Source: Solirubrobacterales bacterium (GTDB lineage: Bacteria > Actinomycetota > Thermoleophilia > Solirubrobacterales > 70-9). From it: a stretch of DNA of 55,978 nucleotides. The notes below the pieces were generated by a model. It was given only the letters and a program-made list of their open reading frames with translations. It ran no database searches and had not been told where the DNA came from. The first letter of the stretch is position 1; every line of letters begins with the position of its first letter. Shown here one piece after another: positions 16,086 to 24,471 of this stretch. The position numbers and the translations under genes are program-made. The stretch is taken from NCBI GenBank assembly GCA_025450195.1, contig JANWHW010000013.1, positions 1-55,978 on the forward strand, read 5' to 3'.

Positions 16086-16992
16086 GAAGGGCCTGTTTCA
16101 GCTCCAAGACCGGGGCGAAGAGGTCGCCGTGGCGCTCGATCCGATCTAGTACCTCGGCGGCCTCAAAGGCCAGAGAAGCAGCGTCCTCATTGTCGAGTGC
16201 GTGCTCGACCTCCTCCCAGCTCACGGGTGTGGAAACGGTGGGGCGCTCGCGGGCTCGGAGTGAGTAGACGGCGATCGTCGTTTTGCGTTCGTTGTTCTGG
16301 TACCAGTCGATTAAGACCTTGCCTTTGCGCAGGGTCTTTTTGCCCATTTTCGCGATCACCTCGTCGGGCGTCTGCTTGGCCAGCAGTTTGGCGAGCGCCT
16401 GCGCGAACGGCCTCGTCTCCTCATAGCTGGTCGGCGTGTTGAGCGGCACGTAGAGCTGCATGCCCTTCGATCCCGAGGTCTTCGCGAAGCACTCGATCCC
16501 GACGTGGTCAAGCACCTCGCGCAAGCGCAGCGCCACCCGAGAGCAGTCGAGGATGCCGGCCGGAGGGCCGGGGTCTAGGTCGAAGGCGAGCACGGTCGGC
16601 TGCTCGTGCTTGCTCCCCAGCGAGAGCGAGGGGTGCAGCTCGATTGCCGCCAGCTGAGCCATCCAGATCAGGGTCGGCAGGTCGTCGCAGACGCAGTAGT
16701 CGATGTAGCCGGAATGCGGGCCGGCCAGCACCCTGGTGGTCTGCACCCACTCTGGCCGATGTTTGGGGCAGCGCTTCTCGAAGAAGGCCGCGTCTGTGTC
16801 GTCGACGCCTTCGGGAAAGCGGCGCAGGGTCAGCGCCCGCCCGGCCAGGTGGGGAACCATCGCGTCGGCGACCTTCGCGTAGTAGTCGATCACCTCGCCC
16901 TTGGTGAAGTCCGCCTCGGGATAGAGGACCTTGTCGAGATTGGTGAGCTTCAGCTCACGGCCATCGACCTCGACCTGCCGGTCAGAGGCCAC
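16075..16992 (-). CDS. ligD: stand-alone LigD-type DNA polymerase/primase domain
   Basis: An archaeo-eukaryotic primase-type polymerase that fills ends in non-homologous end joining. The KLTNLDKVLYPE opening, the HPSLSLGS segment, the catalytic DLDPGP acid pair (about residues 149-151) and TSGSKGMQLYVP near 180 are all typical of LigD polymerase domains. At 305 residues it is one domain; no ligase or nuclease domain is attached, so these must be encoded elsewhere. The GTG start lies 3 nt after the ku stop, forming an operon. The 3' end overlaps the convergent hypothetical gene by 11 nt. Confidence 0.92.
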   Translation of the reverse strand: MASDRQVEVDGRELKLTNLDKVLYPEADFTKGEVIDYYAKVADAMVPHLAGRALTLRRFPEGVDDTDAAFFEKRCPKHRPEWVQTTRVLAGPHSGYIDYCVCDDLPTLIWMAQLAAIELHPSLSLGSKHEQPTVLAFDLDPGPPAGILDCSRVALRLREVLDHVGIECFAKTSGSKGMQLYVPLNTPTSYEETRPFAQALAKLLAKQTPDEVIAKMGKKTLRKGKVLIDWYQNNERKTTIAVYSLRARERPTVSTPVSWEEVEHALDNEDAASLAFEAAEVLDRIERHGDLFAPVLELKQALPKM

Positions 16993-16995
16993 CGG

Positions 16996-17865
16996 CTAAT
17001 GCGAGGATCGCGCGCGCGCCGGCTGTTTCTTGGCCGTCTGGCGTTTGGCGGTTGGCCTGCGAGGCTTCTTCGCACTGCGGCCCTTGGCAGCGGCAATGCT
17101 CTCCTCGAGCGCTGACATCAGATCTGGCGCACCAGTCGGCTCGCGCTCCGCGGAGGCGGGCGGGGTAACTACATCCTTGCCTTCGGCCTTTCGCTCGATC
17201 AGGGCAAGCAACCCCTCGCGGTACTCGTCTCGGTAGGCGGCGGGATCGAACTTTTGCGTCAGTGAGTCGATCAGTTTCTCGGCCATCTCTTCCTCGTGCT
17301 TGCCGACTTTCGGCATCTCCGCAGGAAGCACGTCGCGCAGTTCCTCGGGTGGCACGATCTCATCGGCGAAGCGCATCGTCGTCAGGGTCAGCATCCCGTC
17401 TTTGGGCCGAATTGCCGCCAGGTGCTCCTTGTTGCGCAGGACGAAACGGGCGATAGCCACCTTGCCCGATTTCTCCATCGCGCGACCGAGCAGCGAGTAA
17501 GCCTTGCCGGCCCCATTGGCAGGGCCCAGGTAATAGGGGCTGTCGAAGTAGGTCGGATCGATTTCGCCGAGGTCGACGAAATCCTCGACCTCGATCGCGC
17601 GGGTCTTCTCCGGAGCCAGAGTGGCCATCTCCTCTTTGCTCAGCGGCACGTAGCGATCCGGGGTGACCTCGAAGGCCTTGACGATCTTCTCGTAGGGAAC
17701 CTCCTCGTCGGTTCCTTCGGCGACTCGCCGGTGGCGGATGCGAGCGCCATCGGACTCCCGGATCTCGCGCAGCGAGATGCTGCGGCGCGCAACGCCGCTG
17801 TAGAGCTTCACGGGCACGTTGAGAAGCCCGAAGCTGATCGAGCCGCTCCAAATCGCTCTTGCCAT
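16996..17865 (-). CDS. ku: Ku DNA end-binding protein
   Basis: A homodimeric ring protein that binds double-strand ends and recruits LigD. It begins MARAIWSGSISFGLLNVPVKLY, the hallmark bacterial Ku start, so the ATG at 17865 was chosen over start codons 10-13 codons upstream. AGGTGAT 6 nt before it is a likely ribosome site. The core continues to about residue 230 and is followed by a Lys/Ala/Arg-rich C-terminal tail (KKPRRPTAKRQTAKK) of the kind that binds DNA or LigD. It is transcribed with ligD and diverges from the MFS gene. Confidence 0.96.
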   Translation of the reverse strand: MARAIWSGSISFGLLNVPVKLYSGVARRSISLREIRESDGARIRHRRVAEGTDEEVPYEKIVKAFEVTPDRYVPLSKEEMATLAPEKTRAIEVEDFVDLGEIDPTYFDSPYYLGPANGAGKAYSLLGRAMEKSGKVAIARFVLRNKEHLAAIRPKDGMLTLTTMRFADEIVPPEELRDVLPAEMPKVGKHEEEMAEKLIDSLTQKFDPAAYRDEYREGLLALIERKAEGKDVVTPPASAEREPTGAPDLMSALEESIAAAKGRSAKKPRRPTAKRQTAKKQPARARSSH

Positions 17866-17951
17866 CAGCAGATCACCTACCCGGGATTCTCGCATTACCC
17901 ACAACTCCCGCGCGGCTCGGCCGAGGCTGCGGGATGCATCTTGCGCGCCCC

Positions 17952-17957
17952 TACACT
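17952..17957 (+). promoter_or_regulatory. -10 box, leaderless MFS gene
   Basis: TACACT ends 6 nt before the GTG at 17964. No Shine-Dalgarno sequence is present. Confidence 0.5.
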
Positions 17958-17963
17958 GGTTAG

Positions 17964-19577
17964 GTGTCCCGGCAGCAGCGCCTAACGCTGATCGCGACGA
18001 TCCTTGGCTCGACGGTCGTCTTCCTGGACTCGACGGTGGTCAACGTGGCGCTGCCCGCGATCGCCGACGATCTCGATGCGGGTCTTTCGGGCCAGCAATG
18101 GGTGGTCGAGGCCTACATGCTGACCCTGGTTTCGCTGCTCCTGGTTGGCGGTTCGCTGGGCGATCAGTTTGGGCGGCGGCGCATGTTCGTCGCCGGCCTG
18201 ATCGCGTTTGGCGCTACCTCGGCGCTTTGCGCGGTTGCCCCCAACGTCGAGTTCCTGATCGGCGCCAGGGCGCTGCAGGGAATCGCCGGGGCTCTGCTGG
18301 TGCCCGGCTCGCTGGCGATCGTCGCCGCCACATTCGAGGGTGAGGCACGAGGCAAGGCGGTGGGCACCTGGACCGCCTGGACGGGGATCGCCACCGTCCT
18401 TGGGCCCGCCGGAGGAGGCGCGCTGATCGAGGCGCTTTCCTGGCGAGCGATCTTCTGGGTCAACCTGCCCTTGATCGCGCTGACCGTGCTCCTGTCGCTG
18501 CACTCGGTGCGGGAGAGTCGGGACCCGGAGGCGTTTCGCGGCATCGATTGGGCCGGGATCGGGCTATCGGCGGTGGGCTTGGGAGGGCCGGTCTTCGCCC
18601 TAATCGAACAGCCGAGCCATGGCTGGGGCGACCCGCTGGTCTGGGTGCCGATGATCGTCGGGGTTGTCTGCTTTGCGCTCTTCATCCTGCGTGAGGCACG
18701 GGCCCGCCACCCGATGCTCGATCTGGCGCTCTTCCGGATCCGCAACTTCTGGGTCGCCAACCTGACCACGCTGACCGCCTACGCGGGCCTGATCGGCGGC
18801 CTCTTCTTCGTCGGGCTCTTCCTCCAGCAGGTCGCCGGCTACTCACCCCTGGAGGCGGGCTTGGCGACGACGCCGATCTCGGTGATCCTCTTCATGCTCT
18901 CGCCGCGCTTTGGCAGGATCGCCTCGGGTGTGGGCCCTCGCGGGCCGATGAGCGCCGGGCCGATCGTCGGCGGAGTCGGCTTGATCCTGTTGCTGCGGGT
19001 TGGTGCGGACCCGAGCTATGTCACCGAGGTGTTGCCCGCTGTCGTTGTCTTCGGCCTCGGCCTGTCGGCGACCGTGGCGCCGCTCACCGCAACGGTGCTC
19101 GACTCGGTCGAGGAACGCCACGTCGGAATCGCCTCCGGCGTCAACAATGGGATCTCGCGGGTCGCCGGGCTGCTGGCGATCGCCGTGCTCGGTGCGGTGA
19201 TCTCCGCCAGCTTTGGCTCGGCGCTGGACTCCAACCTCGGCGAGCGCCCGCTCGGCCCGGCGGCAAGCAACGCTGTGGCTGACGCCAAGGCGCAGCCGCT
19301 GGCGGTGCCCGTCACGGACAAATTGGGCCCGGTCGAGGGGGAGCGCGTTGAAACCGCTTCCGTGGACGCTTCAACCTCCGCGTTCCATCTGGGCGTGTTC
19401 ATCGGCGGGCTGCTGATGATCGCTGGAGGGATCGTCGCCGGCCTCGGGATCGAGAATCCCCGCCGCCGCATCGAGGCTGTGCCAACCCGCGGAACGGCCG
19501 CAGCGGGCGAGTGCGGTCATGGCACCGACGCCGACCGCACCCAGCCGGACGTAGCGCCCACGCCCGAAGCGATTTGA
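17964..19577 (+). CDS. MFS drug-efflux transporter, DHA2 (14-segment) type
   Basis: A proton-coupled exporter of the inner membrane. About 14 hydrophobic segments over 537 residues, the FLDSTVVNVALPAI motif in the first segment (DHA2 motif D1), the GDQFGRRR loop after segment 2 (motif A) and a GPAGGG segment in helix 5 (motif C) support the family. The substrate cannot be told from sequence. It starts with GTG at 17964 after a TACACT box; ku lies divergently 98 nt away. The C-terminus is a charged cytoplasmic tail. Confidence 0.88.
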   Translation: MSRQQRLTLIATILGSTVVFLDSTVVNVALPAIADDLDAGLSGQQWVVEAYMLTLVSLLLVGGSLGDQFGRRRMFVAGLIAFGATSALCAVAPNVEFLIGARALQGIAGALLVPGSLAIVAATFEGEARGKAVGTWTAWTGIATVLGPAGGGALIEALSWRAIFWVNLPLIALTVLLSLHSVRESRDPEAFRGIDWAGIGLSAVGLGGPVFALIEQPSHGWGDPLVWVPMIVGVVCFALFILREARARHPMLDLALFRIRNFWVANLTTLTAYAGLIGGLFFVGLFLQQVAGYSPLEAGLATTPISVILFMLSPRFGRIASGVGPRGPMSAGPIVGGVGLILLLRVGADPSYVTEVLPAVVVFGLGLSATVAPLTATVLDSVEERHVGIASGVNNGISRVAGLLAIAVLGAVISASFGSALDSNLGERPLGPAASNAVADAKAQPLAVPVTDKLGPVEGERVETASVDASTSAFHLGVFIGGLLMIAGGIVAGLGIENPRRRIEAVPTRGTAAAGECGHGTDADRTQPDVAPTPEAI

Positions 19578-19606
19578 GGCCCATCCCTGGGCTTGGCCCT
19601 CTTGAA

Positions 19607-19612
19607 TAGGCT
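19607..19612 (+). promoter_or_regulatory. -10 box, leaderless trpS
   Basis: TAGGCT ends 7 nt before the GTG at 19620, and no ribosome site is present. This supports 19620 over the in-frame TTG at 19593, which lies upstream of the box. Confidence 0.5.
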
Positions 19613-19619
19613 GCGGCTC

Positions 19620-20624
19620 GTGAGCGCTCCCGTCATCTTCTCCGGCATCCAGCCGACCGGTCGCAAGCACCTGGGCAACTACATCGGCGCGATCCGCCAG
19701 TACGTCGAGGGCCAGGAGCGCGGCGAGCCGGCGATCTTCTGCATCGTCGACCTGCACGCGATCTCGGTCGCCTACGACCCGGCCGAGCTGCGCGAGCGGC
19801 TCTACGACACGACCGCGATCCTGCTCGCCGCCGGCCTCGACCCCGCCAATCAATGCGTCCTTTTCCGCCAGTCCGACGTGCGCGAGCACACCGAGCTGAC
19901 CTGGCTGCTCTCTGCCGTCACTTCGCACGGCGACCTCAACCGCATGCATCAGTTCAAGGACAAGTCGATGCGCCAGCGAGAGCTGGTCTCGGCGGCTCTC
20001 TTCTTCTATCCGGTGCTGATGGCCTCCGACGTGCTCGCCTACCGCGCCACCGAGGTCCCGGTCGGCGACGACCAGCGCCAGCACGTCGAGCTGACGCGGG
20101 AGATCGCCCGCCGCTTCAACGAGCGCTTCGGCGAGACCCTGGTCGAGCCCGAGCTGCAGGTGCCCGAGGTTGGCGCCCGGATCATGGACCTGCAAGAGCC
20201 GGAGCGGAAGATGTCGACGACCGGCGCAACCGAGGCGGGGACCGTCTACGTGCTCGACGAGCCCGCCGCGATCCGCAAGAAGTTCGGCAGTGCTGTCACC
20301 GACTCGGGACGGGAGATCCTCCGTGGCGAGGAGAAGCCTGGCATCACCAACCTGATCGACATCCTTGCCGTGGCCCGTGGCGTTGGTCCCGCCGACATCG
20401 AGCGCGAGTTTGCAGGCGCCGGCTACGGAGATTTCAAGAAGGCTGTCGCCGAGGGCGTGGTCGAGCTGCTCGCCCCCGTTCGAGAGCGCTATGCCGATTT
20501 GCGCCCGGACGAGGCGGCGCTGGAGGCGACCCTTGCCGCCGGAGCCGAGAAGGCTCGCGCGATTGCTTCCCCGATACTCGAGAAGGTCCGCGATCGCATG
20601 GGCATCGGTGTCCCTGCGCGATAG
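19620..20624 (+). CDS. trpS: tryptophanyl-tRNA synthetase
   Basis: A class I aminoacyl-tRNA synthetase that charges tRNA-Trp. The HIGH-type motif is PTGRKHLGNYIG (residues 12-23) and the KMSKS-type loop is RKMSTT near 197. GDDQRQHVELTREIARRFN near 148 is characteristic of bacterial TrpRS. The 334-residue length is normal. The GTG at 19620 places the first conserved beta strand (VIFSGIQPTG) directly at the N-terminus, as in the family, and it follows a TAGGCT box with leaderless spacing. Confidence 0.96.
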   Translation: MSAPVIFSGIQPTGRKHLGNYIGAIRQYVEGQERGEPAIFCIVDLHAISVAYDPAELRERLYDTTAILLAAGLDPANQCVLFRQSDVREHTELTWLLSAVTSHGDLNRMHQFKDKSMRQRELVSAALFFYPVLMASDVLAYRATEVPVGDDQRQHVELTREIARRFNERFGETLVEPELQVPEVGARIMDLQEPERKMSTTGATEAGTVYVLDEPAAIRKKFGSAVTDSGREILRGEEKPGITNLIDILAVARGVGPADIEREFAGAGYGDFKKAVAEGVVELLAPVRERYADLRPDEAALEATLAAGAEKARAIASPILEKVRDRMGIGVPAR

Positions 20625-20681
20625 GTCAGTCCGGACGTCGACGAATATCGAGCCAGCCGCTCGGTCGTCCCTGATGCGAAC

Positions 20682-20687
20682 TAGGCT
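20682..20687 (+). promoter_or_regulatory. -10 box, leaderless scpA
   Basis: TAGGCT ends 6 nt before the ATG at 20694; no ribosome site is present. The TTG at 20688 is too close to the box to be the start of a transcript. Confidence 0.55.
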
Positions 20688-20693
20688 TTGACG

Positions 20694-21425
20694 ATGCCGG
20701 TCGCCGAGCTTGATCTGGACCTCGACGTCTTCGCGGGGCCGTTCGACCTGCTGATGGCGGTGGTCCTGCGCGAGGAGGTCGACCTGCTCGAGGTCGAGCT
20801 GGGCGAGGTGGTGGTCGCCTATGTGGCGCATCTGGAGCGCGAGGGCGAGCTGGAGCTGGAGGTGGCGACTGAGTTCCTGGTCCTGATCGCGGGGCTGCTC
20901 GAGCTGAAGTCGCGGTTGCTCTTGCCCAGTGCCGAGGAAGAGTTGGACGAGCTGGGCCCCGAGGAAGCGGTTGAGGAGCTGCTGGCGCGGATGCTCGAGT
21001 ACCGGCGCTACCGCGACGCGGCGGAGATGCTGGAGAAGCGCTTTGAGTCCGAGCGGGGATACCTCTACCGCTCGGCGCCGCTGCCGCCTGAGCTTCGCCG
21101 CGTGGCGCTGGATGCGGCGGTGGCCGCCTACGACCCCGAACAGCTCGGCGCTGCGCTTGGCGATCTGTTGGAGGTGCCTCCGCCACTCGATCTGAGCCAC
21201 ATCCGGCCGACGGTCTCGCTGGAGCGGCGGTTGCGTGTCTTGCGCGACGCCCTGGCAGGCAAGAGCAGCATCGATTTCGACGAGGCGTTTGGGGGAGAGG
21301 ACCGGCTCACCCAGGCGGTGACGCTGTTCGCTGTGCTGGAGCTGTACCGGAAGGGCGAGGTGACCTGGAAGCAGGCCAAGCCACTGGGCCCGATCGAGAT
21401 CCGCAAGCTCGAGGCCGAGGCATGA
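20694..21425 (+). CDS. scpA: segregation and condensation protein A
   Basis: The kleisin subunit that bridges the SMC dimer and binds ScpB. FAGPFDLLMAVVLREEVDLLEV at the N-terminus (residues 11-30) is the SMC-neck binding helix region typical of ScpA. An acidic middle follows, and a C-terminal winged-helix-like end (TLFAVLELYRKGEVTWKQ) contacts the SMC head. It is 243 residues long. It is the first gene of scpA-scpB-rluB-aroH. Its TGA is in the ATGA at the left end of junction repeat C. Confidence 0.94.
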   Translation: MPVAELDLDLDVFAGPFDLLMAVVLREEVDLLEVELGEVVVAYVAHLEREGELELEVATEFLVLIAGLLELKSRLLLPSAEEELDELGPEEAVEELLARMLEYRRYRDAAEMLEKRFESERGYLYRSAPLPPELRRVALDAAVAAYDPEQLGAALGDLLEVPPPLDLSHIRPTVSLERRLRVLRDALAGKSSIDFDEAFGGEDRLTQAVTLFAVLELYRKGEVTWKQAKPLGPIEIRKLEAEA

Positions 21426-21492
21426 GCGCGGAGCGAGCCCCAACGAGGCATATCTGGCTCTTCGCGCAGCGAGCGAAGCGGGAAGAAATGTC
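21422..21492 (+). repeat. junction repeat, copy C (scpA/scpB)
   Basis: The copy starts at the ATGA containing the scpA stop and ends just before the scpB ATG; the spacing is 71 nt. CATGAGCG occurs on both sides. It is closely similar along its whole length to copy F (54541-54611), including the inner CCCCAACGAG segment. The right half folds as TTCGCGC-N10-GCGGGAA with one mismatch. Confidence 0.8.
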
Positions 21493-22062
21493 ATGAGCGA
21501 TCTGCCGCGGATGATCGAGGCGCTGCTGTTCCTGTCGCCGCAGCCGGTCAACGTCGCCGATCTGGGCGAGGCGCTCGAAGCCACCGAGGGTCAGGTGACC
21601 GAGGCCATCGATGTCCTGCGTGAAGACCTCGGAGAGGGCAAGCGCGGCATCGTCCTGCGTGAGGTCGCCGGTGGCTTCACGCTGGCCAGCGACCCCGCGA
21701 GCGAGGCGGCGGCACGAAGGCTTCTCTCAAAGCCGCGGACCCCGCCACTGACTCAGGCGCAGGCGGAGACGCTGGCGATCGTCGCCTACCTGCAGCCTGT
21801 CTCGCGCCCGGAGGTCGCCCGGATCCGCGGCGTCTCATCGGAGTCCGCGGTGCAGACGCTTGCCGAGCGCGGTCTGATCGAGGAGTCCGGGCGTTCGCAG
21901 TTCGGTGCCACTCTGTTCAAGACGACCGATCTGTTCGAACGGCTCTTCGGCCTATCCGGGCTCGACCAGCTGCCAGACCCCTCCGGCTTCGATCCCACTC
22001 CCGAGGACGAGCGCGAGCTGCGGGAGCGTCTGCTGAAAGCCGGCGAGCAGCGCGCCCAGTAG
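21493..22062 (+). CDS. scpB: segregation and condensation protein B
   Basis: A small winged-helix protein that dimerises on ScpA in the SMC complex. The first helix-rich domain (IEALLFLSPQPVNVADLGEAL) and the second winged helix with TQAQAETLAIVAYLQPVSRPEVARIRGVSS near residues 93-122 are the family hallmarks. FGATLFKTTDLFERLFGL near 138-155 is also conserved. At 189 residues the length is normal. The start is the ATG that closes junction repeat C. rluB follows after 16 nt. Confidence 0.95.
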   Translation: MSDLPRMIEALLFLSPQPVNVADLGEALEATEGQVTEAIDVLREDLGEGKRGIVLREVAGGFTLASDPASEAAARRLLSKPRTPPLTQAQAETLAIVAYLQPVSRPEVARIRGVSSESAVQTLAERGLIEESGRSQFGATLFKTTDLFERLFGLSGLDQLPDPSGFDPTPEDERELRERLLKAGEQRAQ

Positions 22063-22078
22063 AAGCCGAGGCGGCGCA

Positions 22079-22774
22079 ATGCGACTCGCCAAGTACCTCG
22101 CTCATAGCGGCATTGCCTCGCGTCGCAAAGCCGAGTCGATCATCGCCAGGGGCCGGGTGACGGTCGGCGGCGAGGTCGTCACGGATCCGGCCCGAGATGT
22201 CGGCGAGGGCGATGACGTACGGGTCGACGGCAGTCCGGTGACCGTCGAGGCCCATGAGGTGTGGGCGGTGAATAAGCCGGCTGGGGTTGTCTCTACCGCC
22301 CGCGAGCCCGGGTCGAGGCCCGCGGTGGTAGAGCTGGTTCGCTCCGACGCTCGCCTTTATCCCGTCGGCCGGCTCGATGCAGACTCGACGGGCCTGCTGC
22401 TGCTGACCAACAACGGTGAGCTTGCCAACCGCCTCACCCATCCCCGCTACGAAGTCCCGAAGGCCTACCGCGCCGTGCTGCGTCGTCCCGTCTCCGAGCG
22501 AGATATGAGGCGTCTGGCGAGCGGCATTGAGCTGGACGACGGCCCCACGGCACCCGCCGAGGCGCACAGGCTTGGAGAGCGAGAGATCGAGCTGATCCTG
22601 CGAGAGGGACGGAACCGGCAGGTTCGTCGCATGGCGGAAGCTGTGGACAACGAGGTGATCTCACTGCGTCGCGTTCGGTTCGGTTCGATCGAGCTGGGCG
22701 ACCTCCCGAAGGGCACCGCCCGGCGCCTCTCCACCGATGAGGTCTCCCGGCTTTGGGAAGATGCGCAGCCGTGA
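22079..22774 (+). CDS. rluB: 23S rRNA pseudouridine synthase, RluB/RsuA family
   Basis: Isomerises a uridine in 23S rRNA (position 2605 in E. coli RluB). An N-terminal S4 RNA-binding domain (LAKYLAHSGIASRRKAE...GRV) is followed by the catalytic domain; the catalytic aspartate is in PVGRLDADSTGLLL near residue 100. The EGRNRQVRRMAEA segment near 178 is typical of RsuA-like enzymes. The gene sits next to scpB, as in many Gram-positive genomes. Its stop overlaps the aroH GTG. Choice of RluB over RluE/RsuA is by context. Confidence 0.92.
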   Translation: MRLAKYLAHSGIASRRKAESIIARGRVTVGGEVVTDPARDVGEGDDVRVDGSPVTVEAHEVWAVNKPAGVVSTAREPGSRPAVVELVRSDARLYPVGRLDADSTGLLLLTNNGELANRLTHPRYEVPKAYRAVLRRPVSERDMRRLASGIELDDGPTAPAEAHRLGEREIELILREGRNRQVRRMAEAVDNEVISLRRVRFGSIELGDLPKGTARRLSTDEVSRLWEDAQP

Positions 22775-23157
22775 GCTCCGAGATGGACCAACAGCGGCTC
22801 TACGCCGTACGCGGTGCGGTGCAGGCTGACGCCAACGCAGCCGAATCGATTCTCACCGCGACCACGCAGCTGATGCAGGAGCTCCTGGAGCGCAACGACC
22901 TTTCGCATGAGGCGATGGTCAGCTGCCTGTTCACCACCACGGAGGACCTCGATGCGGAGTTCCCGGCCGTGGCCGCTCGTGACCTTGGCCTCGAGTCGGT
23001 GCCGCTCCTCTGCTCTCGCGAGATCCCCGTTCCCGGCTCGATGCCGCGGGTGATCCGGGCCATGGTCCACTACTACGCTCCCATCGGCCATGTTCCCGCT
23101 CACGCCTATCTCGGTGCGACGCAGGAGTTGCGCTCCGACCTTCACGCCGCCCAGTAG
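22771..23157 (+). CDS. aroH: chorismate mutase, AroH class
   Basis: A monofunctional trimeric chorismate mutase that makes prephenate from chorismate. The YAVRGAV start carries the active-site arginine, SREIPVPG the glutamate, IRAMVHYY the second arginine, and HAYLGATQELRSDL the C-terminal tyrosine and arginine region, as in the B. subtilis enzyme. At 128 residues the length matches. The GTG at 22771 gives a GTGA overlap with rluB; ATG 22783 is an alternative. It heads a set of aromatic genes. Confidence 0.93.
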   Translation: MSSEMDQQRLYAVRGAVQADANAAESILTATTQLMQELLERNDLSHEAMVSCLFTTTEDLDAEFPAVAARDLGLESVPLLCSREIPVPGSMPRVIRAMVHYYAPIGHVPAHAYLGATQELRSDLHAAQ

Positions 23158-23181
23158 GGCCGGCGGCGAGCGCGGATCGGC

Positions 23182-23187
23182 CACAAT
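23182..23187 (+). promoter_or_regulatory. -10-like box before hisC
   Basis: CACAAT, one base from TACAAT, ends 6 nt before the hisC ATG. No ribosome site is visible, so a leaderless transcript is plausible. Confidence 0.4.
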
Positions 23188-23193
23188 GGCCGC

Positions 23194-24288
23194 ATGAGCG
23201 TCACCTTTTCCCAGAAGCTTGCTCGTATCCCGGGGTACCAGGCCGGTGTGCCGACCGGCAAGGCGCCCGAGGCGATCGCGGCTGGCGGCATCGCCCAGCT
23301 TGCTTCGAACGAGTCGCCGTTCTCGCCACACCCAAAGGTGATCGAGACGATCCAGGCGTCCGCCGCTGCGATGAACCGCTACCCGGACCCGGCCGCCACC
23401 CTGCTGCGCGACCGAATCGCCGAGCGATATGAGGTCGAGCCGGGCCAGGTCACGGTCGGCAATGGCTCCTGCGAGATCTTGCTTGCCGCTTCCGAGGCCC
23501 TTTGCGAGCCCGGCGCGGAGATCGTCTATGCCTGGCCCTCTTTCTCGATGTACCCGTATCTGGCGGCGCTGAGCGGCGCCCGGGAGATCCGCGTGCCGCT
23601 TGCCGAGAGAGAGGCACTCGACCTCGATGCGATGGCGGCTGAGGTGACCGCGGCCACCCAGATCGTCGTGGTTTGCAACCCGAACAACCCAACCGGGACG
23701 CACCTGTCGGCAGCCGAGGTCGCCGCCTTTTGCGAGGGCCTGCCCGATCACGTGACGATTGCCCTAGACGAGGCCTATATCGAGTTCCAAACGAATGACG
23801 ATCCCGACGCGACCATCGACCTGATTCGAGACTTCCCGAACCTGGTCATCCTGCGCACCTTCAGCAAGGTCTACGGGCTGGCTGGGCTGCGGGTTGGCTT
23901 TGCGATCGGCTCAGCCAAGTTCCGCGCCGCGGTCGACGCGGTGCGCCAGCCCTTCAGCGTCAATGCCATCGCCCAGGCGGCCGCGGCGGAGGCGATCCTG
24001 CATTCCGATGACGTGGCACGCCGGGTCGAGGGCACGATCGCGGAGCGACTGCGCGTCGAGGAGGCGCTGCACGAGATGGGCTTGAAGACGGCTGAGACTC
24101 AGGCCAACTTCTCCTGGGTCGATCTCAATGGCGCCGAGGAGGGCGACGTCGTCAGTGGGCTCGCCGAGCAGGCGATCGCGGTGCGCGCGGGGGCTCCGCT
24201 CGGCGACTCCGGGCACATTCGCGTCACTTACGGGACCCCCGAGGAGAACGGCCGATTTCTTGCCGCTCTCGAGCAGTTGCTCGACTAA
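23194..24288 (+). CDS. hisC: histidinol-phosphate / aromatic aminotransferase
   Basis: A fold type I PLP aminotransferase. ASNESPFSPHPKV near residue 36, the NPNNPTGT substrate loop near 164, and the PLP lysine in TFSKVYGLAGLRVG near 225 are characteristic of HisC. The 364-residue length is normal. It lies between chorismate mutase and DAHP synthase, far from other his genes here, so the physiological substrate is more likely an aromatic keto acid (phenylpyruvate or hydroxyphenylpyruvate); this is inference from context. The symbol reflects family, not proven substrate. Confidence 0.85.
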   Translation: MSVTFSQKLARIPGYQAGVPTGKAPEAIAAGGIAQLASNESPFSPHPKVIETIQASAAAMNRYPDPAATLLRDRIAERYEVEPGQVTVGNGSCEILLAASEALCEPGAEIVYAWPSFSMYPYLAALSGAREIRVPLAEREALDLDAMAAEVTAATQIVVVCNPNNPTGTHLSAAEVAAFCEGLPDHVTIALDEAYIEFQTNDDPDATIDLIRDFPNLVILRTFSKVYGLAGLRVGFAIGSAKFRAAVDAVRQPFSVNAIAQAAAAEAILHSDDVARRVEGTIAERLRVEEALHEMGLKTAETQANFSWVDLNGAEEGDVVSGLAEQAIAVRAGAPLGDSGHIRVTYGTPEENGRFLAALEQLLD

Positions 24289-24309
24289 CCGCGGCGCGCG
24301 TGCTACAAA
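24281..24309 (+). promoter_or_regulatory. candidate promoter of the aroF leader
   Basis: TCGACT (24281-24286), a 17-nt spacer and TACAAA (24304-24309) lie just before the leader peptide. The match to the -35 consensus is weak (4 of 6), and it overlaps the end of hisC. Confidence 0.4.
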
Positions 24310-24326
24310 GTCTGGGAGTGAAGCGA

Positions 24327-24416
24327 ATGGGCGACATTGCAAGCGATACCCGCGCCACCGGCGCCGCGCTTGCCCCTGCCCACGCCTCCTATTACTGGCA
24401 CTGGCGATTTAGCTAG
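24327..24416 (+). CDS. aromatic amino acid leader peptide (attenuator)
   Basis: A 29-codon open frame starts with ATG, with GGGAG 8 nt upstream. It ends S-Y-Y-W-H-W-R-F-S-stop. Two adjacent Tyr codons, two Trp and one Phe within seven positions, directly upstream of DAHP synthase, is the classical design of a leader peptide in ribosome-mediated attenuation. The ribosome would stall in this run when charged aromatic tRNAs are scarce. The stop at 24414-24416 lies 10 nt before a strong GC hairpin. Confidence 0.8.
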   Translation: MGDIASDTRATGAALAPAHASYYWHWRFS

Positions 24417-24421
24417 GCGTT

Positions 24422-24471
24422 CGGCCTCGCGGCGCAGAGCAGCGCCGCGGATAGATGTTTCGGCCGGGCGC
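24422..24471 (+). promoter_or_regulatory. attenuator hairpins of aroF
   Basis: CGCGGCGC (24428-24435) pairs perfectly with GCGCCGCG (24442-24449) around a 6-nt loop. Its right arm can instead pair GCGCC (24442-24446) with GGCGC (24467-24471), while CGGCC (24422-24426) can pair with GGCCG (24462-24466). Mutually exclusive stems are expected of an attenuator. A clear T run is missing, so control could be by termination without a T tract, by Rho or at translation. Confidence 0.55.

Noticed and set aside
19371-21584. Long minus-strand open frame opposite trpS and scpA
   Set aside because: It mirrors the codon bias of the genes on the other strand in high-GC DNA, has low-complexity composition and matches no family; the same holds for 2895-4148, 12424-13797, 24409-25680, 35631-37814 and 45481-46743.
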